Assembly: GCA_002729015.1 (NCBI GenBank)
Contig: PBVO01000076.1
Location: 3,928 to 19,990 of the forward strand
Source of the DNA: Candidatus Poribacteria bacterium
GTDB taxonomy: Bacteria > Poribacteria > WGA-4E > UBA9662
Direction of reading: 5' to 3'
Length of the DNA stretch: 16,063 nucleotides
Positions within the stretch are counted from its first letter, which is position 1. Each line of letters starts with the position of its first letter. A program made the position numbers and the translations under genes. Under the pieces are notes generated by a model. The model was not told where the DNA came from. It saw only the letters and a list, made by a program, of their open reading frames with translations, and ran no database searches. This document shows, piece by piece, positions 1 to 7,191 of this stretch.

Positions 1-35
1 TTAAGGATTTACTAGAGATGATGACCGAGCTCTAA
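1..35 (+). CDS. 3' end of an unidentified upstream gene (partial)
   Basis: The third reading frame is open from the left edge to a TAA at 33-35 and reads KDLLEMMTEL, a short helix-like tail. The stop lies 75 bases before the sigma-factor start on the same strand, so the two could be co-transcribed. Ten residues are too few to identify a family. RpoD-type genes often follow dnaG, but nothing here proves that. The frame could also be open by chance. Confidence 0.3.
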   Translation, partial: KDLLEMMTEL

Positions 36-110
36 TTAAAGAAAGCAGTAGATTCCAGCTTCAACATCGCCAAAATCAAAATCCCGTTACAATATAAAAA
101 GGAACGTACC

Positions 111-1133
111 ATGACACAAATTTTAGTAGACAACAACAAAAGTGAAGCCCGTGTATTTCTAGACGAAGAAGTGAATTCAAATGATTTGACAAACGTTGAA
201 CATGAAGAAACAGACCGAGATATGGAAAATTCGATCTCAGAAGAAGTGAATTCTTCCGACGAAGAGACTGAAACATACAGCAAGAGTTATGAAGGTGTTA
301 TTCCTCCTTGGTTATCTAAACTCGGCCAACACCGAATCCTGAGCAGGCAAGAGGAAAGAGAAATCGGGAAAAGAATAAAAGAGGGAGACGAAGATGCATG
401 TAACCTTCTAGTTACACATAACTTCCGCTTAGTTTTCTCAGTTGCCCTAAAATATAAGGAACTAGGCGTTCCACTTGAAGACCTCGTTCAAGAGGGGAGT
501 GTGGGCCTCATGAAGGCGGCAAAAAAGTTTGATTATACAAAGGGTTTCAAGTTTAGCACTTACGCAATTTGGTGGGTACGTCAAGCTATCATGCGGTTAC
601 TAGATAATATGGCTCGAACAATTCGCTTACCTTCGTATCTAATTGACAAATCTTACTTGCTAGACGACGTACATGGCCATCTACAGAAAAAACTAAATCG
701 GGACCCAAGTTTCGAAGAGATTGCGAACGAGCTAGAAATTGATACTGATCAAGTGGTCGCCATAACTACTTTAAAGAAAAGCACAGTATCTCTCGACAAG
801 GGGCTCAACTCGACAGATGATGTAACAATAAGCTTAATCGATACTGTTGAAGATCCATATGCTGACCCTGAACAAACATATATCAGTGATATGGTAGATA
901 AGGATCTAGTGGATAATCTTCTAGATAAACTATCAGATAAACAAAGCGAAGTCCTTAGGCGTAGGTATGGTATTGGTAAAGAAGGCAATGTCGAAACTTT
1001 AAGAGAGCTAGGTGATATGTTTGATTTAACTCGTGAACGTATAAGGCAAATCGAAGTTGATGCCCTAGAGAAGTTGCGTAATGTGTACGACGAAAATGGC
1101 GAATCACGGTTGGCTGTAAATATAAATATCTAG
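111..1133 (+). CDS. RNA polymerase sigma factor, RpoD/SigA family (sigma-70 group 1/2)
   Basis: This is a promoter-recognition subunit of RNA polymerase. The first 60 residues are acidic and low in complexity, followed by region 1.2 (about 62-92). Region 2 spans about 100-175: core binding lies around LVQEGSVGLMKA (125-136) and the -10 recognition helix around FSTYAIWWVRQAI (148-160), followed by ARTIRLP. Region 3 is about 176-250. Region 4 is about 265-323, with the -35 helix-turn-helix TLRELGDMFDLTRERIRQIE. At 340 residues it is shorter than the E. coli housekeeping factor and lacks its long non-conserved insert. Complete regions 1.2 to 4.2 exclude an ECF sigma factor. The ATG has an AAGGAA site 7 bases upstream. 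I cannot tell whether it is the only housekeeping factor or a group 2 paralogue. Confidence 0.95.
   Translation: MTQILVDNNKSEARVFLDEEVNSNDLTNVEHEETDRDMENSISEEVNSSDEETETYSKSYEGVIPPWLSKLGQHRILSRQEEREIGKRIKEGDEDACNLLVTHNFRLVFSVALKYKELGVPLEDLVQEGSVGLMKAAKKFDYTKGFKFSTYAIWWVRQAIMRLLDNMARTIRLPSYLIDKSYLLDDVHGHLQKKLNRDPSFEEIANELEIDTDQVVAITTLKKSTVSLDKGLNSTDDVTISLIDTVEDPYADPEQTYISDMVDKDLVDNLLDKLSDKQSEVLRRRYGIGKEGNVETLRELGDMFDLTRERIRQIEVDALEKLRNVYDENGESRLAVNINI
165..253 (+). repeat. In-frame direct repeat GAAGAAGTGAATTC in the acidic N-terminus of the sigma factor
   Basis: The 14-base word occurs at 165-178 and 240-253, exactly 75 bases (25 codons) apart and in frame. It encodes EEVNS twice. This looks like the remnant of a small internal duplication in the poorly conserved acidic leader of the sigma factor. 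Confidence 0.6.
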
Positions 1134-1173
1134 TCCCACTAGATTCAAGTTTTCTATCTCATTTCATACGAAT

Positions 1174-1242
1174 TTGTACATTTGAGCAGATCGGGTATAG
1201 TCAATATCACTATCGGGTAAAGCCGGGGTAATGGATATACCC
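1174..1242 (+). promoter_or_regulatory. Candidate promoter with operator-like direct repeats upstream of the secreted protein
   Basis: The 218-base gap between the sigma-factor stop and the next start contains TTGTAC (1174-1179), a 16-base spacer and TATAGT (1196-1201), which is 3/6 and 5/6 to the sigma-70 consensus. The word ATCGGGTA occurs at 1190-1197, touching the -10 box, and again at 1212-1219, a 22-base period of about two helical turns. It is followed by the inverted pair GGGTA (1226-1230) and TACCC (1238-1242). Repeats around a -10 box suggest binding by a dimeric regulator. This is inference from pattern only. Confidence 0.3.
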
Positions 1243-1333
1243 AAAATCTGTTCAAGAAAAACTGGTAGGAAGGAAAATATTGTACCTGAGCTGAGTAGAA
1301 GAGGTTACTAACAAATCCATTAGATTATAATAG

Positions 1334-1340
1334 AAAGGAG
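1334..1340 (+). promoter_or_regulatory. Shine-Dalgarno AAAGGAG for the large secreted protein
   Basis: AAAGGAG lies 11 bases before the ATG at 1352. It supports this start, which also gives a complete signal peptide. Spacing is slightly long but workable. Confidence 0.6.
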
Positions 1341-1351
1341 ATAGGCAAAGG

Positions 1352-4300
1352 ATGAAGCATGTTTTCCGTGTTCCATTTCACCGATTAGTAACGTTTCTGA
1401 ATGACCTCAGCAAAGGAATTGCAATTTGCCTACTCTACTGTTCACTTTTTTGTATGGCCTATGCTCACCCAAACCATAACAGGCCAGTACAATCGACAAT
1501 CGAGGGTCGATTGTCATTAAATGCAGCACTTCGTACCGGTCAGGTAGGTACTCTGGCACTTTCTTACGAGACTAAGTTAAATCAAACGGCTCAGGGCCAA
1601 CTCGAGTTTAGGCTGCCAAAGGGTATAACACCCCTCTCCCCAACAACTTTTGGTAGCATTTATTTTGGCGCTCAAGAACAAAGAAGTCAAGTTTCTATTC
1701 GTGTTGATGCTCCTGGTCATTATCCGCTGCAAGCGTCTCTCTATTCCACCACACCTGATGGCTACCAAACGGCTGAGCACTTTTATTTGTATCTCAAAAC
1801 TGACCCAAGTCAAGCCGAAATCTCTTCATATCCTCTGATAAGCTATCAACAGAACAGAGAACTCCGGTCTAAAGGCGGCCTTAGACCTGTATCAGCTAAA
1901 GATGTCAGCGTAGGAGGAAAACTCACTTACTACAACGATAATCAACGCCAAGTACGTCCTCTAGCTCGTGCGAAAGTATTATTGATTCAATCAGACATTC
2001 TCCTTGAAACCACATTTTCTAATTTGGACGGAGATTATCTGTTTCAGGGCGTAGTAATGCGGCCAGAGCAACCTAAAGCACTGCAGATTGTGGTTAAAAT
2101 GGAAAATGACATCCTAGTTCTCAGAACACCAAACCGGGAGATCTACACTTTTGAGTCTGGCCTAATTCGAAATGTCGAAACCGGATATATTGAGAGAAAT
2201 TTAACTCTGGACGTGAACAACCCTAATCGAGGAACAGGATATATATTCGAAAGCATTCAGAAAGCACATGACTTTGTGGAAACCCAAGTTAACACCCGTC
2301 GAACCAAATCTATAAATGTCATTTGGCCAGAACCATCTAACAGCTCATTCTATTATGCCGCGCAATCATTCGGTCGTATCAATAACGAATCAATTCATAT
2401 TGCTACTGGAGCAGATCAGTGGAGAAAGAGCGTGATGTATCACGAATACGGCCACGCGTTGATGTCAGCGATGTATGATTATGATTTTGATAATATTCCT
2501 CGTGGTGAATACCGGAAGTTTCACACACTTGCCATGGTTACGGATCTAGAATTCGCCTTTAGTGAAGGGTGGGCTGAATTCTTTGAGGCCGCCGTTGATA
2601 ATCGAGCTATGGATTTAACCGGATTCCTAGATGGTCGAACACCCAACGTAGAAAACAATCAATGGTGGTCTGGTAGATATAATGGTCGTGGATCTAATTC
2701 AAATGGGGCTTTGGTAGAGGGAGCAGTAGCTAGTATATTGTGGGATATATTCGACACGTCTGAATCCATTGATCTTTCTCCCAATACTGATGATGATCAA
2801 ATCCAGAACCGGTTCGATCTGTTATGGAAAATTATACTTCGACAAAAACCTAAAAATATTTTGCAAATCGCCGAAAACTGGCGTGACGAGGGATATCCAA
2901 AATGGGAAGCACTACAAAGCATTTATGCCGAGCACCGTGCCTTATCCAATATCAAAACAGCACCGATCTTGACCTTCACAGCCCCTAACCAGCAGATAAA
3001 TGTTCCAGTAGGTTCAAACTACGAAATATCTTGGACAACTAACCTACAAAACCGTGAAAATTTGAAAGTTGATGTTTACTATTATGATAAAAGCCAAACA
3101 CCCAAAGAAGCCAATTTAATCTCACGCCAAGTAACAAGTAGTAATTTAGTTTGGGATACAACAAAAGTTCCAAACGGTCGTTATTACCTTCTGGCTGTTT
3201 TCACCAACACGGAAGGTAAAGTAGTCCAAATCCCATCGAAATTCACCGTAATAATTGATCAATCACCGCTACAACCGCCAGAGATCAATTTGTCCACCAA
3301 CCCAGATATTTACAGAGTAGACATTACTAACAGTTCACCAATATTCAACCTGTCGATAGAAAAAAATGGTTCAACAAGTACCAAGGATAATATTTTCAGC
3401 TATTTGTTAGATCAACAATCAGACAGCATACCCAATACTGAAGCAGATCCTAGAGTTCTCGATGGTCAACTTAGATTTTACGAACTAGAACCAGGAATGT
3501 GGTGGTTGCATGTTCGTGCTTATGACCCATTGGGCTACTGGAGCGAGACTCAGCACTTGGGCTTCACAGTCCTTCCCACAATTATTGATGAACCTATTAC
3601 TGATGTCTTAGAGTACCTTATTGAATTATCTATGTCTGAGCTAAAAGAAGATAAGTTAAAAAAGTGGACATCAGAAATACGTCTTCAGCCTTACGGATTC
3701 TTAACTAACCGAGACTTGTCCGTCCTGATTGATACAACGGTAGCTTTGAACGGATTAATGGAAACAACACAGATTCGAATTACCAAAGACAATCCAAATT
3801 TCAAAGTGTACTTTTATCCATCAGTAATGCTACGTGCAGTAGATCCAGATTATCGAATCGATAACCCGAGTTTCGTCATTAATCAGTCGAAAAAAAACGA
3901 GATCGTTAGTTCAAAGGTTCTAATCGATAGTTTTCGTACTAACCAAACACAGCGAGATCATTTGATTCGCAAATGTGTTGCACAAGGATTGGGGCTTACA
4001 ATAGATGGCAATAGTTATCCGGATAGTATTTTCCATCAAAGATGGAATGACGTTACTAGGCTATCACCACTCGACAAACAAGTGATAAGGTTATTCTATA
4101 GCGATCAGGTACTATCAGGGATGACTGCACAACAACTTCTACAACTGGATACTAATCAACGACAAAATCCTAACCTAAATGAGTTAGTTGAATCAACTAG
4201 TGAAGACACTATAATAGAAGAAATAAACAATCTTCAACCTGAGACTTTAGCAGGAGATATCAACGGGGATGGAACTGTAGATATTTTTGACTTAGTGATT

Positions 4301-4867
4301 ACGGCAGCATCGTTTGGCAAAACTGGCATTAGCCTTCTATCGGATGCGAACAATGATAATCGTATAGACGTTTTGGATTTAGTCATTGTATACAGCAACT
4401 TTAGTCTCTCAGCTGAATTTACACCTTCAATGATTTCCCAAGTTTCGTTAAGCACGGATGATAAAAAGCACATCACTTCAGCAATAGACCAATTATCATC
4501 CAGCACCAACAAGTCAAGCGCAGAAGAAATAACATTAAATATTTTAAAATCAATTCTGCCTGAAAGATTACCAGCACGCACCCGCCTGTTAGCTAATTAC
4601 CCGAATCCATTTAACCCTGAGACATGGATCCCTTTCCAGTTAGCAAAAGATTCAATCATACGCATAAACATATATGATCCAACCGGTGAACGCGTTAGAT
4701 TAATTAACTTGGGGCAATTAACAGCGGGAAACTATGTAGAGCCTGGGAAAGCGGTTCTTTGGGATGGAACAACAGATAATGGAGAATTGGTGGCTAGTGG
4801 ACCTTACTTCTATCAAATTGAATCAGAGGGCTATACAGAAATACGAAAAATGGTCATAGTGAAATAA
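1352..4867 (+). CDS. Secreted multidomain protein: zinc-peptidase-like domain, Ig-like domains, DUF2927-like domain, dockerin-like repeats, FlgD/T9SS-like C-terminal tail
   Basis: Probably exported and anchored or secreted by its C-terminus. A signal peptide (hydrophobic core 22-36, cleavage after AYA at 38) is followed by a beta-rich N-terminus and a carboxypeptidase-regulatory-like stretch (about 190-260). The metallopeptidase-like domain (about 290-530) has HEYGH at 364-368 (zinc ligands H364 and H368, general base E365) and SEGWAEFFE at 404-412, whose E405 is the likely third ligand. Two Ig/FN3-like domains follow (about 537-637 and 642-742; the second has WWLHVRAYDPLGYWS). A DUF2927-like region (about 745-925) is recognised by KCVAQGLGL (874-882), SIF (892-894) and LSPLDKQVIRLFYSD. 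Two dockerin-like calcium loops begin at D969 and D998. The tail starts at NYPNPFNPETW. The substrate is unknown. Domain edges are by eye and the peptidase family is not assigned. Confidence 0.85.
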   Translation: MKHVFRVPFHRLVTFLNDLSKGIAICLLYCSLFCMAYAHPNHNRPVQSTIEGRLSLNAALRTGQVGTLALSYETKLNQTAQGQLEFRLPKGITPLSPTTFGSIYFGAQEQRSQVSIRVDAPGHYPLQASLYSTTPDGYQTAEHFYLYLKTDPSQAEISSYPLISYQQNRELRSKGGLRPVSAKDVSVGGKLTYYNDNQRQVRPLARAKVLLIQSDILLETTFSNLDGDYLFQGVVMRPEQPKALQIVVKMENDILVLRTPNREIYTFESGLIRNVETGYIERNLTLDVNNPNRGTGYIFESIQKAHDFVETQVNTRRTKSINVIWPEPSNSSFYYAAQSFGRINNESIHIATGADQWRKSVMYHEYGHALMSAMYDYDFDNIPRGEYRKFHTLAMVTDLEFAFSEGWAEFFEAAVDNRAMDLTGFLDGRTPNVENNQWWSGRYNGRGSNSNGALVEGAVASILWDIFDTSESIDLSPNTDDDQIQNRFDLLWKIILRQKPKNILQIAENWRDEGYPKWEALQSIYAEHRALSNIKTAPILTFTAPNQQINVPVGSNYEISWTTNLQNRENLKVDVYYYDKSQTPKEANLISRQVTSSNLVWDTTKVPNGRYYLLAVFTNTEGKVVQIPSKFTVIIDQSPLQPPEINLSTNPDIYRVDITNSSPIFNLSIEKNGSTSTKDNIFSYLLDQQSDSIPNTEADPRVLDGQLRFYELEPGMWWLHVRAYDPLGYWSETQHLGFTVLPTIIDEPITDVLEYLIELSMSELKEDKLKKWTSEIRLQPYGFLTNRDLSVLIDTTVALNGLMETTQIRITKDNPNFKVYFYPSVMLRAVDPDYRIDNPSFVINQSKKNEIVSSKVLIDSFRTNQTQRDHLIRKCVAQGLGLTIDGNSYPDSIFHQRWNDVTRLSPLDKQVIRLFYSDQVLSGMTAQQLLQLDTNQRQNPNLNELVESTSEDTIIEEINNLQPETLAGDINGDGTVDIFDLVITAASFGKTGISLLSDANNDNRIDVLDLVIVYSNFSLSAEFTPSMISQVSLSTDDKKHITSAIDQLSSSTNKSSAEEITLNILKSILPERLPARTRLLANYPNPFNPETWIPFQLAKDSIIRINIYDPTGERVRLINLGQLTAGNYVEPGKAVLWDGTTDNGELVASGPYFYQIESEGYTEIRKMVIVK

Positions 4868-5082
4868 CATATTTTTCAGCATTCATGACGTAAAAATAAT
4901 TTCCACGCGAATATGCTTGAAGAATAGCACAGAAGTTGTTTCTCCATTACTTATTTGCTTGCTTAAATTAGTTTCTAGTATTCAAAATCATATAGGCCAA
5001 AAACTAGGAAACCGGGTAAGTTGACAATCAGAAATGTTGACAAAAAACATTTTGGTCCAAAATTCAGACGATCCGTTATTTT

Positions 5083-5104
5083 CTACCAAACTAGGTTTGG
5101 GTAG
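5083..5104. repeat. Inverted repeat CTACCAAAC-TAG-GTTTGGGTAG
   Basis: The arms pair over 9 base pairs with one bulged G and a three-base loop. There is no T tract on either side, so it is not a standard intrinsic terminator. Confidence 0.45.
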
Positions 5105-5107
5105 TTG

Positions 5108-5159
5108 ATTGGCCAATTTGTAGAGTATCCACCAAATTTATTTAATCCAAATTTGGATT
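5108..5159. repeat. Two perfect palindromes: ATTGGCCAAT and AATCCAAATTTGGATT
   Basis: ATTGGCCAAT lies at 5108-5117 and the 16-base perfect palindrome AATCCAAATTTGGATT at 5144-5159. They share a CCAA(A)TT theme with the hairpin just upstream. They could be protein-binding sites or weak RNA structures between two converging genes. Function unknown. Confidence 0.5.
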
Positions 5160-5170
5160 TATTGTGCCAC

Positions 5171-5581
5171 TTAGTCAATTTGACAAATGTCCGATTGACA
5201 GTCGACTGATTTACCGAAATTCAGTCGATGGCGATTTTTCGCTACAATCCAGTAGCCAATTTTGCAGAGTTGATGAAGGATTGGTAGTCGGTAAATCCAT
5301 GACACGTAGCGTTGCCAGCCAACACGTCGATAGATTTCGAAAACAGCGTCAGAGCCACAAAAAACGTGTCCATGTTTGTCTATGAAACGCATTCCTTCCT
5401 TGTGAGCATATACTTTTAACTGGGGATAGTCATCCGATAAGTTTGGAGTTTGCTGGGGTAAGAAATCGAACCATCCATTACGGTCTTGTTTCTTAATCTG
5501 GTTCGTTCCGTTTATGCAGAAATTGCAGTTACCATCGTATATGACCAGAGGACGAATAGGTCGTACAGTTTCTGCTTTCAT
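5171..5581 (-). CDS. DCC-family protein (DUF393, thiol-disulfide oxidoreductase-like)
   Basis: The DUF393 signature DGNCNFC lies at residues 17-23 and carries the thioredoxin-like CxxC pair. It is followed by a conserved C-terminal half containing SDAVFEIYRRVGW and a hydrophobic YRLPILHQLCKIGYWIVAKNRHR segment. The family is predicted to act in thiol-disulfide chemistry, but few members have been tested. I chose the ATG at 5581 (136 residues) because it puts the CxxC near the N-terminus, as is usual, with a GGGTGG stretch upstream. The frame extends to a GTG at 5647 (158 residues) without a recognisable ribosome site. It is the last gene of the - strand series. Two extra Cys in the C-terminal tail (CQSDIC) are unusual and might be redox active. 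Confidence 0.75.
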   Translation of the reverse strand: MKAETVRPIRPLVIYDGNCNFCINGTNQIKKQDRNGWFDFLPQQTPNLSDDYPQLKVYAHKEGMRFIDKHGHVFCGSDAVFEIYRRVGWQRYVSWIYRLPILHQLCKIGYWIVAKNRHRLNFGKSVDCQSDICQID

Positions 5582-5687
5582 TTGGATAGACCACCCATCG
5601 GGTAGAATTGTGACAAAACAGACAGCCTCATGTCCGTGGTTGAACACATTGGCAAGTGGTTCGGATTGAATCTGAAAAACATTTGGT

Positions 5688-6017
5688 TTAACGGAGAGAA
5701 AATACCGATAATAGTACTTGGAACGGCTTTAAATTAACCGGGGTTATTCCTAGCAGTCGAGACAATAGACTGACCTGCTGCTGACTATCTATCCTAGCAA
5801 TTTCTCGGCCTTTGTGTTTTATCACCAAGTGGAGACCACGCTTACTTAGTACTCGGTGCAACTGTGGGGCAAGTTCTTTAATGGTTACATCAAGCAGATT
5901 CATGATATCGAAACCTGATTGCAAGCTTGGCAGGTCGATTACTATCTCTTGCTTGTTGCCGAGGATTTGGATTTTTTTGTTTTCCTGACTAATTGTCAGG
6001 TTCATGTCGATGTTCAA
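5688..6017 (-). CDS. Small protein of unknown function
   Basis: This 109-residue soluble protein has no signal peptide or membrane segment. It opens with beta-strand-like text (NLTISQENKKIQILGNKQEIVIDLP), then an amphipathic helical stretch ending in LAPQLHRVLSKRGLHLVI, then a compact basic segment (KHKGREIARIDS) and LLSRLLGI. I do not recognise a family with confidence. The frame starts with TTG at 6017, which has GAAG about 8 bases upstream; an ATG four codons in (6005) is an alternative. It sits 65 bases after the preceding small gene and 106 bases before the DCC gene, so the three may form a small operon. Confidence 0.5.
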   Translation of the reverse strand: MNIDMNLTISQENKKIQILGNKQEIVIDLPSLQSGFDIMNLLDVTIKELAPQLHRVLSKRGLHLVIKHKGREIARIDSQQQVSLLSRLLGITPVNLKPFQVLLSVFSLR

Positions 6018-6082
6018 TTTTGATTCTTCAGTTATATTTTCGAGGTAACATTATTAGTCGATCAGGAATATTATTTTTTTAT

Positions 6083-6361
6083 TTAGACAGTCCGATTTGT
6101 CGACTTTTGATGATTTGATAAATTCCATTTGATAACTGCTATTTCTAAGTCATTATTGTCGGAACGAATATCTACTCTTTGCCTACTTTTAGCGAATTCG
6201 TCACATATGCGAGACAGATTGTCTATGAAAGATGAATCGCGACTTTTGTTATTTCTAGATTGACCATCAGCTAACATTAAGGCAATCTCGTACAGGTCTG
6301 TTGTTGGGTTATAGTTGCAATTTTTGTCGTCTACTTTGTTTTGGTTTTGTTGTAATTTCAT
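6083..6361 (-). CDS. Small hydrophilic protein of unknown function
   Basis: This 92-residue protein is very rich in Asn, Asp, Lys, Arg and Ser. It has a plausible helical middle (DLYEIALMLADGQ, then FIDNLSRICDEFAKS) and no signal peptide, membrane segment or known motif. The start is ATG at 6361, but no good Shine-Dalgarno precedes it (GGCAACAAACACA). It is supported mainly by an open frame with protein-like composition, by a candidate promoter and palindrome upstream, and by same-strand neighbours. It could be a spurious frame. Confidence 0.4.
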   Translation of the reverse strand: MKLQQNQNKVDDKNCNYNPTTDLYEIALMLADGQSRNNKSRDSSFIDNLSRICDEFAKSRQRVDIRSDNNDLEIAVIKWNLSNHQKSTNRTV

Positions 6362-6410
6362 TGTGTTTGTTGCCGAGTTTTTGTTGTTTAACGATTGATA
6401 GAATCTTATA

Positions 6411-6438
6411 TTCAGCGGCGCTACGCTGAACGTTTTTT
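6411..6438 (+). terminator. Hairpin followed by T6 on the + strand (orphan terminator-like)
   Basis: TTCAGCG (6411-6417) and CGCTGAA (6424-6430) form a perfect 7-base-pair stem with a six-base loop, followed by CG and six T at 6433-6438. It has intrinsic-terminator form on the + strand, yet no + strand gene ends nearby. It may stop antisense or read-through transcription, or act only as a leader hairpin on the - strand. Confidence 0.4.
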
Positions 6439-6441
6439 CAC

Positions 6442-6455
6442 TGAGGTTAACCTCA
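6442..6455. promoter_or_regulatory. Perfect palindrome TGAGGTTAACCTCA
   Basis: Fourteen bases with exact dyad symmetry and no loop, in non-coding DNA, are typical of a binding site for a dimeric helix-turn-helix regulator. No regulator gene is encoded nearby, so the binding protein is unknown. Confidence 0.45.
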
Positions 6456-6600
6456 CTAACGAATCCACTTAAAATTTACCTCGTGTTAAATCGTGTTTCA
6501 ATTTTTTTTCATAATTAATTGAATATGCAACCAAAAATCAAGAAATTACATAAAAACGCTAGCTTTTTCGCACAAGGGCTAACTTACGCAGGCAATTCAT

Positions 6601-7176
6601 TTAGCGAATCCGGATTAGAATTTCATTTCGGCGAAATGGTGGTAAAGCCCAAGGAGAATTATATTGCGCAACCATTGGTGGTCCTATTTGTTCTAATCCT
6701 AGTTTGGATATCTTTCGAAAAAGCTTTGCTTGATAACGAAACACACGCTTTTCTGTAGCCCATCCCCCGAACCGAATGGAAGCAACTTTATCTAGAGTCC
6801 TCTCTTCTAAATAAACATTACCACGATCAGGTTTCGGGAGACTATCTATTTCGTATTTTTTCGGCATGATGAAAAGAATTTCGTGAGTTTCAACATTTTT
6901 TTCTACCTGATGAGAAATCACTGGTGCAGTCATAGCTATCTTCATATTCTCATCGTTACCACCAAAAATGTAGTTAGCAATACTACGAAAGCCTGAGTAC
7001 AAGGCTGTTCTATAAGGTTGCTCTACCTTTGTCCCTGCAATAATAACCTTAGGGTATTGACGAATTTCAACAGAACCATGTCTTTCTAGAATTTCATATT
7101 GAGGTTTTTCAATAGCCATAGTTACAGGTACAATAAAAAAAAAATAGATCCATATTTGGGTCTGTATTTTTTGCAT
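6601..7176 (-). CDS. Exported SOUL-family heme-binding protein
   Basis: The SOUL/HBP family binds heme or related tetrapyrroles. A signal peptide covers residues 1-21 (hydrophobic core IWIYFFFIVPV, cleavage after VTMA). The mature protein begins with the family hallmark EKPQYEILERHGSVEIRQYP. FRSIANYIFGGNDENMKIAMTAPV is the conserved central block, and WALPPFRRNEILI is the C-terminal block. Length (191 residues) is normal. The ATG has an AAGGA site about 8 bases upstream. It starts 15 bases after the DUF1295 gene and is the last gene of the lipid cluster. Heme binding in bacterial members is little tested. In this setting it could supply or buffer heme or porphyrin, a source of singlet oxygen, in the envelope; that is inference. 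Confidence 0.9.
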   Translation of the reverse strand: MQKIQTQIWIYFFFIVPVTMAIEKPQYEILERHGSVEIRQYPKVIIAGTKVEQPYRTALYSGFRSIANYIFGGNDENMKIAMTAPVISHQVEKNVETHEILFIMPKKYEIDSLPKPDRGNVYLEERTLDKVASIRFGGWATEKRVFRYQAKLFRKISKLGLEQIGPPMVAQYNSPWALPPFRRNEILIRIR

Positions 7177-7191
7177 TGTTATATTCCTTAT

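Larger units (their letters stand above)
4868..5170. other. Convergent intergenic region with several small inverted repeats
   Basis: This 303-base gap separates the end of the + strand secreted protein from the end of the - strand DCC gene. I see no coding frame and no hairpin followed by a T tract. It holds an AT-only inverted pair (TATTTTT 4870-4876, AAAAATA 4892-4898), the direct repeat GTTGACAA at 5020-5027 and 5036-5043, and three palindromic elements listed separately. TTGACA occurs twice but with no -10 box at proper spacing. Confidence 0.6.
6403..6501 (-). promoter_or_regulatory. Candidate promoter and operator region upstream of the small-gene series
   Basis: Reading the - strand, TTGAAA (6501-6496), 17 bases and TAAATT (6478-6473) give a 5/6 and 4/6 sigma-70 match with ideal spacing. 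Transcription would begin near 6466. A 14-base perfect palindrome, TGAGGTTAACCTCA (6442-6455), would lie about 10-25 bases downstream of that start, a usual position for a repressor site. A hairpin (6411-6430) follows in the roughly 105-base untranslated leader of the gene starting at 6361. Confidence 0.35.

Noticed and set aside
32..283. - strand frames opposite the sigma-factor start
   Set aside because: They are mirror frames of the acidic, Glu/Ser-rich N-terminus of the sigma factor, giving Ser/Phe-rich nonsense.
111..1133. Sigma factor as the dedicated regulator of the lipid cluster
   Set aside because: In proteobacteria such clusters can be controlled by an ECF sigma factor with ChrR. 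This protein is a full RpoD-type factor more than 5 kb away on the other strand, and no ChrR-like gene is present.
1326..1331. Perfect TATAAT before the large secreted protein
   Set aside because: Transcription would start near 1338, inside the AAAGGAG ribosome site, and no -35 box is present at 16-18 bases.
5164..5385. 73-residue + strand frame over the DCC gene
   Set aside because: It lies opposite the conserved coding sequence of the DUF393 protein and has no recognisable feature.
6385..6461. Possible integron attC site, from GTTTAAC near a hairpin and GTTAAC
   Set aside because: The matching GTTRRRY core and the paired imperfect arms of an attC site are absent.
6519..6758. 79-residue + strand frame
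   Set aside because: It mostly overlaps the 3' end of the clear SOUL gene on the opposite strand and has no motif of its own.
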